13,320 nt of DNA from an uncultured Bacteroidales bacterium (GTDB taxonomy: Bacteria; Bacteroidota; Bacteroidia; Bacteroidales; P3). The number at the start of each line of letters is the position of its first letter. The first letter of the stretch is position 1. The DNA is taken from contig ONOZ01000253.1 in the NCBI GenBank assembly GCA_900319595.1, forward strand, positions 1 through 13,320, read 5' to 3'. Under the pieces are notes generated by a model. The model was not told the origin of the DNA and ran no database searches. It worked only from the letters and a program-made list of their open reading frames with translations. Shown piece by piece: positions 8,324 to 13,320 of the stretch. The position numbers and the translations under genes were made by a program.

Positions 8324-8776
8324 TTACATAATAGTAACTTTTACTTTTTGCCTTAATGAATTTACAACTGCTTTGTACTTGTCATCAGTGCAACCTTTTA
8401 CCTTTGCTTCTTGATTAGCAGCGTCTGCTTTCAATTCTTTGTACTTACGCATTGCTGCAGCACCTGAATCTTTTTGTTTTTTTGCTACTTCCAACTGTGC
8501 AACGTATGCAGAAAATTCTTTAACTGCATTTTCACAAGGATCAACTGCAGGTTTTGTTTCCTGTGCAGTCTTTGTTGCAGGTGCTTTCTTTGTTGCAGGT
8601 GCTTTTGTTTCAGCTACTGGTTGTTCTGCAACAACTTCCTCTGTTGCAGTTTCAACTACTTCCTCTGCTAGAGTTTCAGGAGCAGTCTCAGTTGTTGTTT
8701 CTGTAGTCGCTTTGTTTCCACAAGCAGCCATAAGTGCTACTGCTGCTACGCTTAATAATAAATGTTTGATTTTCAT
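8324..8776 (-). CDS. small lipoprotein with Ala/Thr/Glu-rich linker, unknown function
   Basis: Not recognised as a named family. The 150-residue protein begins with a lipoprotein signal: MKIKH, a hydrophobic core, then LMAAC with C19 as the predicted lipidated residue. Residues 20-79 are a low-complexity Ala/Thr/Glu/Lys/Pro linker, probably disordered. It includes KAPATK twice in tandem (58-69), encoded by a perfect 18-bp duplication at 8570-8605. The C-terminal 70 residues look α-helical and hold two cysteines, C81 and C129, that could form a disulfide in the periplasm. This helical part faintly recalls small Bacteroidetes lipoproteins of the DUF6591 kind, but I am not sure. The mature protein is likely anchored in the inner or outer membrane. 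Its base composition is less AT-rich than that of the neighbours, as expected from the Ala-rich sequence. It has its own promoter-like box. Confidence 0.85.
   Translation of the reverse strand: MKIKHLLLSVAAVALMAACGNKATTETTTETAPETLAEEVVETATEEVVAEQPVAETKAPATKKAPATKTAQETKPAVDPCENAVKEFSAYVAQLEVAKKQKDSGAAAMRKYKELKADAANQEAKVKGCTDDKYKAVVNSLRQKVKVTIM
8570..8605 (+). repeat. perfect 18-bp tandem duplication inside the lipoprotein gene
   Basis: CTTTGTTGCAGGTGCTTT occurs twice back to back (8570-8587 and 8588-8605). It stays in frame and encodes KAPATK twice. Copy number could change by slippage in steps of six residues without breaking the gene. Confidence 0.9.
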
Positions 8777-8843
8777 TGTTTTTTTTGTGTTTTTAATTAA
8801 TTAATTAAATTTTACTAATACTTGAAGTATTTCTTTCAACGGG

Positions 8844-8851
8844 CAAATTTA
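8844..8851 (-). promoter_or_regulatory. -7 box for the lipoprotein gene
   Basis: On the minus strand this reads TAAATTTG, a full TAnnTTTG match and the same octamer as before the mutase gene. No good -33 TTTG is seen 19-21 bases upstream. The predicted leader is about 60 bases and contains four tandem TTAA units (8793-8808) and an A-rich run before the ATG, typical of Bacteroidetes translation starts. Confidence 0.5.
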
Positions 8852-8905
8852 CAATAAAAATAAATAAATCGTCCTTTTTTTTATATTTTTTTAATAACCT
8901 ATTAT

Positions 8906-9934
8906 TTATCTTTCTGATTTAGTTATAATTAAGTTTTGTTGTTTTATCGATTCTTGATGTATAATTTCATAAATTTCCTTCACAAAATCATTATCCAAAT
9001 CATATGTTTTAGCATTTTTTAATATGCTATCCAATAATGTTTTCCACCTATCTATCTGAAAAATTGACATATTAGTACTTTTTTTGATATAAGCAATTTG
9101 TTTACTAATGCCCATTCTGTCACTTAAAAGTTGTATAATCTCATCGTCAATATCATCTATTTGGTTTCTTAGCATTGTCAATTCTTTCGTTTCCGATTTT
9201 TCATTTTTATTAACTATAGGTAACGAATCTATAAGTATTTTCAATTGTTTTTTATCTAATTGTTGCTTAGCGTCTGTTAATGCTAATTGAGGATTTACGT
9301 GAGTTTCTAACATTAAACCATCAAAGCCAGTAGCAATGGCTGTATTAGCAATTTCATTAACTAATTCCGTAGTACCCGCTATATGTGATGGATCGCATAT
9401 TATTGGAATATCGTTTCGTAATTGTTTTAATTCTAATGGTATTCTCCACAAAGGACTTTGCCTGTACCTATTATATGACAATGAAAATCCCCTATGAATA
9501 GCCATAATATGCTTTACACCACTTTTTTCTAATCTTTCAATTGCTCCTAACCACAATTTTATATCTGGGTTCAACGGATTTTTTACCATTACATGTATAT
9601 CCGTTCCTTCTAATGCAGTTGCGATGTCTTCTACTATAAAAGGATTTTGGGTTGTCCTTGCTCCAATCCAAATGGCATCAAAGTCATTCTCCAAACATTT
9701 CTCTACCATATAAGGATTTGCTACTTCTGTAACAATTTTCATCTGAAAATCCTTCTTAATCTGTTTCATCCATGCAAGACCAACCTCCTTAACCCCTTCA
9801 AATCCATTGGGACGAGTACGAGGCTTCCACAGACCTGCACGAAAATAGTCTATACTGAACGGTTGCAATATTTCGGCTGTAGAATACAACTGTTCAAACG
9901 ACTCTGCACTACAAGGACCGCAAAGTAATATCAT
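8906..9934 (-). CDS. bifunctional DAHP synthase / chorismate mutase (AroQ type)
   Basis: Condenses phosphoenolpyruvate and erythrose-4-phosphate to DAHP, the first step to aromatic amino acids. The fused second domain turns chorismate into prephenate. The synthase part (1-235) is of the KDO8PS-like (Iβ) type: GPCSAES (6-12), KPRTRP (37-42), IGARTTQNP (90-98), VKNPLNPD (117-124), IHRGFS (146-151), CDPSH (180-184) and E210. Likely metal ligands are C8, H184, E210 and an Asp near 221. The mutase part (about 252-335) has R256, R273, K284, R296 and Q332/Q333 at the places expected for AroQ. This fusion is widespread in Bacteroidetes, where the mutase domain can mediate feedback control of the synthase. 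An in-frame TAA lies three codons upstream, so ATG 9934 is the only sensible start. The protein therefore lacks the roughly 15-20 residues that usually precede GPCSAE. It sits one base after a 69-residue ORF. Confidence 0.95.
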   Translation of the reverse strand: MILLCGPCSAESFEQLYSTAEILQPFSIDYFRAGLWKPRTRPNGFEGVKEVGLAWMKQIKKDFQMKIVTEVANPYMVEKCLENDFDAIWIGARTTQNPFIVEDIATALEGTDIHVMVKNPLNPDIKLWLGAIERLEKSGVKHIMAIHRGFSLSYNRYRQSPLWRIPLELKQLRNDIPIICDPSHIAGTTELVNEIANTAIATGFDGLMLETHVNPQLALTDAKQQLDKKQLKILIDSLPIVNKNEKSETKELTMLRNQIDDIDDEIIQLLSDRMGISKQIAYIKKSTNMSIFQIDRWKTLLDSILKNAKTYDLDNDFVKEIYEIIHQESIKQQNLIITKSER

Positions 9935-9935
9935 A

Positions 9936-10145
9936 CTAGTTTATTCCTATTACAATGTTTCGCTTCAATGTAGGACTGTAGATTTCCTTTGTTAAGGAAT
10001 AGTCTATTATTGCGTTAATAATCTCAGCAGAAGGCATTAGATGTTTTTCTTCTATCAACAAATCCGCTTCCCACATAGATAATTTAGAAAAAATATATAA
10101 CTGCTCCATATCAAAAGTTTGGTTTAAAAAATATTTACATATCAA
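9936..10145 (-). CDS. small ORF of unknown function upstream of DAHP synthase
   Basis: I do not recognise this 69-residue protein. It may start at ATG 10145 or, giving 57 residues, at the internal ATG 10109 (M13). It has no signal peptide or membrane helix. It looks like a normal soluble sequence with mixed charged and hydrophobic residues (KLSMWEADLLIEEKHLMPS, then EIINAIIDYSLTK). It is not rich in Trp, Phe or Tyr, so it is unlikely to be an attenuation leader peptide. Its stop (TAG) is separated by a single base from the ATG of DAHP synthase/chorismate mutase, which implies shared mRNA and probably coupled translation. It fills the gap between the sigma factor and DAHP synthase genes, and nothing overlaps it on the other strand. 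A role tied to aromatic synthesis is only a guess from position. Confidence 0.55.
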   Translation of the reverse strand: MICKYFLNQTFDMEQLYIFSKLSMWEADLLIEEKHLMPSAEIINAIIDYSLTKEIYSPTLKRNIVIGIN

Positions 10146-10184
10146 TAACGTTAGATTTATATCTATATTGTATAAAAAAAGAAA

Positions 10185-10219
10185 AAAACTTACAAAGTTT
10201 ATTCAACTCTATAAGTTTT
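10185..10219 (-). terminator. possible weak terminator after the ECF sigma gene
   Basis: AAAACTTA (10185-10192) and TAAGTTTT (10212-10219) form an 8-bp inverted repeat around a 19-base loop. On the minus strand the second arm runs into a stretch of seven T (10188-10182), as in an intrinsic terminator. The stem has one G-C pair, so it is weak. It lies 26 bases after the sigma stop. Confidence 0.35.
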
Positions 10220-10224
10220 ACAAT
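10193..10224 (-). promoter_or_regulatory. possible promoter for the small ORF and DAHP synthase
   Basis: On the minus strand AAACTTTG (10200-10193) differs from TAnnTTTG at one base. ATTG (10224-10221) stands at -33 with a 20-bp spacer. It overlaps the loop of the weak hairpin above. The RNA would begin about 40 bases before ATG 10145. Low confidence because the -7 box is imperfect. Confidence 0.3.
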
Positions 10225-10244
10225 GTATTACTATAAAAACATTC

Positions 10245-10835
10245 TTAATTCATAGACAAAGACATAGAATATTCTTCGGCAAGTTTTCGCATATTCATTA
10301 AAGCATAACGCATTCTACCCAAAGCAGTATTTATACTAACTCCTGTTTTTTCGGCAATCTCTTTAAAAGACATGTCCGCATAATGACGCATTATCAAAAC
10401 TCTACGTTGTTCCTTAGGAAGTTGCTTGATAAGAAAGCGAACATTCTCGTGTATTTGCGATTGAATCATGGAATCCTCCTTAGACAACTCCGTATTACGC
10501 ATTGTGTCAAACATATTATAGTCTTCTGTTGCATAAACCATACGAAATTTTTGATTTTTACGCACAGAATCTATAACAAGGTTGTGTGCAATTCGCATAA
10601 CCCACTGAATAAATTTGCCTTCATCGTGATATGCACCACTTTTTAAGGTATTGATAACTTTAATAAACGTATCCTGAAAAATATCATCTGCAAGAGTTCT
10701 ATCCTTTACCAACGACAACACATAACTATACACTTTTTGCTGATGTCTATTCAAAAGAGTTTTAAAAACTTCCTGCTCTCCATTTTGATAAGCAATAACA
10801 AGTTCGTTATCAGTTCTATTTTCTACAATGTTCAT
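10245..10835 (-). CDS. ECF-type RNA polymerase sigma factor
   Basis: A 196-residue group IV sigma factor. Region 2 (about 26-95) has DDIFQDTFIKV (50-60), then GKFIQWVMRIAHNLVIDSVRK (73-93), for core binding and -10 recognition. Region 4 (about 132-182) has LPKEQRRVLIMRHY, then the helix-turn-helix SFKEIAEKTGVSINTALGRMR (156-176). There is no region 1.1 or 3, as expected for ECF factors. The sequence is close to the conserved Bacteroidetes type with SINT(A/S)LGRMRYA in region 4, rather than to the FecI-like factors that sit with FecR and SusC/D genes. No anti-sigma (FecR or zinc-binding) gene is adjacent on either side within the window. P. gingivalis SigP, a regulator of type IX secretion genes, may be related, but orthology cannot be decided here. 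The gene is divergent from the LRR protein and has its own TATCTTTG promoter with a leader of about 94 bases. Confidence 0.95.
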   Translation of the reverse strand: MNIVENRTDNELVIAYQNGEQEVFKTLLNRHQQKVYSYVLSLVKDRTLADDIFQDTFIKVINTLKSGAYHDEGKFIQWVMRIAHNLVIDSVRKNQKFRMVYATEDYNMFDTMRNTELSKEDSMIQSQIHENVRFLIKQLPKEQRRVLIMRHYADMSFKEIAEKTGVSINTALGRMRYALMNMRKLAEEYSMSLSMN

Positions 10836-10935
10836 AAGAATATTATTTTATTGCTATGATAAAAAATTAAAAAAATAATAATCTTATAACCCCCATACGC
10901 AGTATATTTTAATTAACCATAATAACTTTCGGGGG

Positions 10936-10966
10936 CAAAGATATAACTTTTTTTTGAATTGACAAC
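10936..10966 (-). promoter_or_regulatory. promoter of the ECF sigma gene
   Basis: On the minus strand GTTG (10966-10963), a 19-bp spacer and TATCTTTG (10943-10936) give a good Bacteroidetes housekeeping-type promoter. The start is expected near 10929, leaving about 94 bases of leader before ATG 10835. Confidence 0.65.
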
Positions 10967-11023
10967 ATTTTTATAGTTTTTTTTTATTTTTTTGTCTTTT
11001 TTCTAAATTTTATGATATGTATA

Positions 11024-11055
11024 TTCGTAAATTTCAAAAAATTGTTGTATCTTTG
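11024..11055 (+). promoter_or_regulatory. promoter of the LRR surface protein gene
   Basis: TTCG (11024-11027), a 20-bp spacer and TATCTTTG (11048-11055) match the -33/-7 pattern. The -7 octamer is the same as in the divergent sigma promoter 104 bases away. The predicted leader is about 35 bases, A-rich, without a Shine-Dalgarno sequence, ending at ATG 11097. The rest of 10836-11096 is AT-rich with long T runs and no visible gene. Confidence 0.7.
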
Positions 11056-11096
11056 CAAAGTAAAAAGGTTATAAAAAATTAAAATTGATATTAAAA

Positions 11097-13320
11097 ATGA
11101 AAAGATTATTTTTTAAGATGTTTATTATCTTGGTCGCAATGCTAATAAGCGACAATGTATTTTCGCAAGGTGGGAACTCTGAATTTATGGTAGGTGGTTT
11201 ACAATACAAGCCTATATCGACAGGAAGTACTAATGTTACAGTCGTGGCGAGACTTGATAATGAGTCATATTCTGGAGAAATAATTATTCCAGCAACTGTA
11301 ACATACGATTCTCAAACCTATAACGTAACTGCAATAAATCAAGGGTGCTTTGCATCTAGCGAGATAACAAAGCTTACTATAAAGAGTCCTAATATGGAAA
11401 TTGGAGGAACAGCTTTTAGGAATTGCGTGAAACTGACTGAAGTAGATTTGAGCTGTGTTACAGAAAGTGTAGCCTTTGTTGGTAATGCAACTTTTCAAGG
11501 TTGCACAAAGTTGATTACTGTAAAACTACCCAACATAAACGGCTTGGCCTTAAGTAATAATATGTTTCAGGCCTGCGAGAGTTTAAGGACTATAGAAAAT
11601 TTAGAGGCTGTTTCTCGCATAGGTAATAGTGTTTTTCGCAATTGTAATGCTTTAAAATCAATCAAACTACCCAATATCGATATGCCAAGTGGTGCTATAA
11701 CTCTATACATGTTTAGTGGCTGTACTGCTCTTACTTCTGTAGAAATAGGTGGGTTAGTGAAAGAAATAAAAACTAAGTCTTTTAATGGGTTAGATAATCT
11801 TGAAACTGTAGTCATACCTGCTAGAGTCGTGGGAAAAGAAGTTTTCCTTAATTGTCCAAAATTGAAAAATGTTAGTTTCAGTAATACGGAAACGATAAAC
11901 GACGAAGTTTTTTCTGGTTGCACGGCGTTAGAGTCTGTAGAGATTTCTGGAACCATTATATCCATGGGGCAAAAAGTATTTAACGGTGCAAGTAATTTAA
12001 AGGACATTTATATAAACGGTATTGTGTCATGCGATGGTAGTACCTTTGAAGGTATTGGAAGAGATGGTATTACAACGACTATAACCATTGCTCCTAAAGG
12101 ATGCTTAAATTTCACGGGAGTAGTCGTAGAAGGAAATGAATCTGTAGAAAATAACGAAAAACATATATTACGCTTTGTCAAACAGGTAGAGTTAGATAAG
12201 ACTACAAGTAACGAACATTCTTGGCATTTGCTTGGTGGCTTAGGACAAATCAATGCTAATGCCGATGAAAGCAAGAATACTTTAACTTATGCGGATATCT
12301 TGGATGTAACCGATAATAATGGTAATAATTATGACTTTTCTATTTTACCTTTCTACAATAATGCTTGGGGAGGAAATGCTGATAATCCAGATTATGCAAG
12401 ACATGACGACAAATTATTAAAAAATCAATCTTACTTGGTTTATAACTGGGATAAGTCTACAAATGGAATAAATATTACAGACAATCCTATAATCCTTATG
12501 AGTATAGACCATTCCCAACTTATGGAAAACCATGAGACTTTTACGTTTAGTCAAACAAATAATGGTGAAGAAGCTAAAATAGATGATTTGAATGCTGGCT
12601 ACTGGTTTGCTATGTACAATCCATACTTGGGTTATCTTAACTTAAATAGTTTTAAAGATAATGTTAATAATAAGGAGAACATAAATAGTATCTATGTGCT
12701 GGGAGATGACGGAAATTGGACCCAACTTACAACAAATGATACTATAAATAATTATCTTGCACCTTGTAGGGGAATGATGATTGCCTCTAATAATAAAGCA
12801 AAAACCTTAGATGTTACTTTTGAGCGTTCCTCTATGATAGATCAATTTCCAACAACTACTATAGAAGTTCATAATTTTAAATCTAATAAAGTGAATAATA
12901 ATGAAGTAAAATTCTATTCTATTGCAAATAGTACAGTTAGACAGGCTCATGTAAGAATGAATGGCAAAGCAAGCAACGGTTTTGATAATAGCGATACATA
13001 TGTTATGCTCCCTAGCAGTACAAGTGATGTTATGCCTTACTTTGCAGTAGAAGGAAACGCAATATCTGAAAATAGTTTTAAAACTCTACCCTATGAAACA
13101 GAAATACGTTTCCATGCAAAACAACAAAGTCATGTCGAATTTCGTATGAGTGGTAATATGGATGGTGTTGATGTGTATATGATTGATCTGCAAGCGGAGA
13201 AGGAAATCTTATTGTCTAATGGTAAACCATTTTACTTTATTGCCGATGTTGGTGAGAATGCTGGCAGATACAAAATAAAGTTCATGCAAAAGAAATCCTC
13301 AATTGAAAATACTGAAAAGG
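11097..13320 (+). CDS. BspA-like leucine-rich-repeat secreted protein, probable T9SS cargo, 3' end outside window
   Basis: The frame is open from ATG 11097 to the window end (741 codons and one base) with no stop, so the C-terminus is missing. Residues 1-23 are a signal peptide, with likely cleavage in VFS|QG. Residues about 60-320 carry some nine LRR_5/BspA-type repeats on the pattern F-x-x-C-x-x-L-x-x-V-x-I, e.g. VFRNCNALKSIKLP (179-192) and VFSGCTALESVEI (271-283). The remainder (about 350-741) has no repeats. It resembles the β-rich region found before the sorting domain of many T9SS proteins: NPYLGYLNLNSF (508-519), NNYLAPCRGMMIAS (551-564), NGKASNGFDNSDTYVML (622-638) and a late ENAGRYKIKFMQK (720-732). 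A C-terminal sorting domain just beyond 13320 is therefore expected but not seen. BspA-like proteins mediate adhesion and host or matrix binding in Tannerella and Treponema. The protein probably reaches the cell surface. Promoter and start are clear. Confidence 0.9.
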   Translation, partial: MKRLFFKMFIILVAMLISDNVFSQGGNSEFMVGGLQYKPISTGSTNVTVVARLDNESYSGEIIIPATVTYDSQTYNVTAINQGCFASSEITKLTIKSPNMEIGGTAFRNCVKLTEVDLSCVTESVAFVGNATFQGCTKLITVKLPNINGLALSNNMFQACESLRTIENLEAVSRIGNSVFRNCNALKSIKLPNIDMPSGAITLYMFSGCTALTSVEIGGLVKEIKTKSFNGLDNLETVVIPARVVGKEVFLNCPKLKNVSFSNTETINDEVFSGCTALESVEISGTIISMGQKVFNGASNLKDIYINGIVSCDGSTFEGIGRDGITTTITIAPKGCLNFTGVVVEGNESVENNEKHILRFVKQVELDKTTSNEHSWHLLGGLGQINANADESKNTLTYADILDVTDNNGNNYDFSILPFYNNAWGGNADNPDYARHDDKLLKNQSYLVYNWDKSTNGINITDNPIILMSIDHSQLMENHETFTFSQTNNGEEAKIDDLNAGYWFAMYNPYLGYLNLNSFKDNVNNKENINSIYVLGDDGNWTQLTTNDTINNYLAPCRGMMIASNNKAKTLDVTFERSSMIDQFPTTTIEVHNFKSNKVNNNEVKFYSIANSTVRQAHVRMNGKASNGFDNSDTYVMLPSSTSDVMPYFAVEGNAISENSFKTLPYETEIRFHAKQQSHVEFRMSGNMDGVDVYMIDLQAEKEILLSNGKPFYFIADVGENAGRYKIKFMQKKSSIENTEK

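Noticed and set aside
8439..8804. 121-codon + strand ORF opposite the lipoprotein gene
   Set aside because: It is the antisense shadow of an Ala/Thr/Glu-rich gene with a clear lipoprotein signal and -7 box; its own translation is low-complexity Ala/Val/Ser with no motif.
8793..8808. Four tandem TTAA units
   Set aside because: Too short and simple to call a functional repeat; it lies in the AT-rich leader of the lipoprotein gene, as expected for Bacteroidetes leaders.
10245..10835. Possible link of the sigma factor to a FecI/FecR/SusCD nutrient-uptake system
   Set aside because: No FecR-like anti-sigma gene or TonB-dependent receptor is present in the window, and region 4 resembles the conserved stand-alone Bacteroidetes type.
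10951..11000. Long T tracts in the divergent region, looking like terminators
   Set aside because: No stable stem precedes the T runs on either strand, and the position between two outward promoters argues for an AT-rich upstream element instead.
11265..12274. Three minus-strand ORFs (11265-11498, 11567-12007, 12008-12274)
   Set aside because: All lie inside the continuous + strand LRR protein frame, whose repeats, signal peptide and promoter are clear. They are antisense shadows.

Overview
The window looks like chromosomal DNA from a Bacteroidetes bacterium, most likely of the order Bacteroidales. The evidence is AT-rich DNA, A-rich leaders without Shine-Dalgarno sequences, and repeated TAnnTTTG promoter -7 boxes. 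The gene families also fit: a membrane-anchored SPOR protein, a fused DAHP synthase/chorismate mutase, the conserved Bacteroidetes-type ECF sigma factor, and a BspA-like repeat protein whose C-terminal half resembles type IX secretion (T9SS) cargo. The species cannot be named from the sequence alone.

Layout. On the + strand from the left edge come the 3' part of a SPOR-domain membrane protein, an M16 zinc peptidase close behind it, and a secreted PhoA-type alkaline phosphatase with an unusual repeat and palindrome upstream (1-3387). A hairpin terminator that can work in both directions (3477-3516) separates these from the convergent gene for the methylmalonyl-CoA mutase large subunit (minus strand, 3555-5705). 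That gene is divergent from a two-gene ABC exporter operon (+ strand, 5917-8174), in which the ATPase and permease genes overlap by ATGA. A second bidirectional hairpin (8263-8296) separates the exporter from a minus-strand series: a small lipoprotein (8324-8776), DAHP synthase/chorismate mutase (8906-9934), an unrecognised 69-residue ORF one base upstream of it (9936-10145), and an ECF sigma factor (10245-10835). A 261-bp divergent promoter region then leads to a large LRR_5/BspA-like secreted protein (+ strand, 11097 to the right edge). Its reading frame is open for 741 codons and runs out of the window.

Function. Most of the window is ordinary: envelope maintenance (SPOR), peptide processing (M16), phosphate scavenging (phosphatase), the succinate-propionate branch (mutase), export (ABC) and the entry into aromatic amino acid synthesis (DAHP synthase). 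No CRISPR array, transposase, phage gene, tRNA or rRNA was seen, and I found no clearly novel multi-gene system. The best leads are the 21-bp periodic repeats before the phosphatase, the small ORF coupled to DAHP synthase, and the ECF sigma factor divergent from a probable T9SS cargo protein. No gene-free stretch exceeds 300 bases; the longest is 10836-11096.
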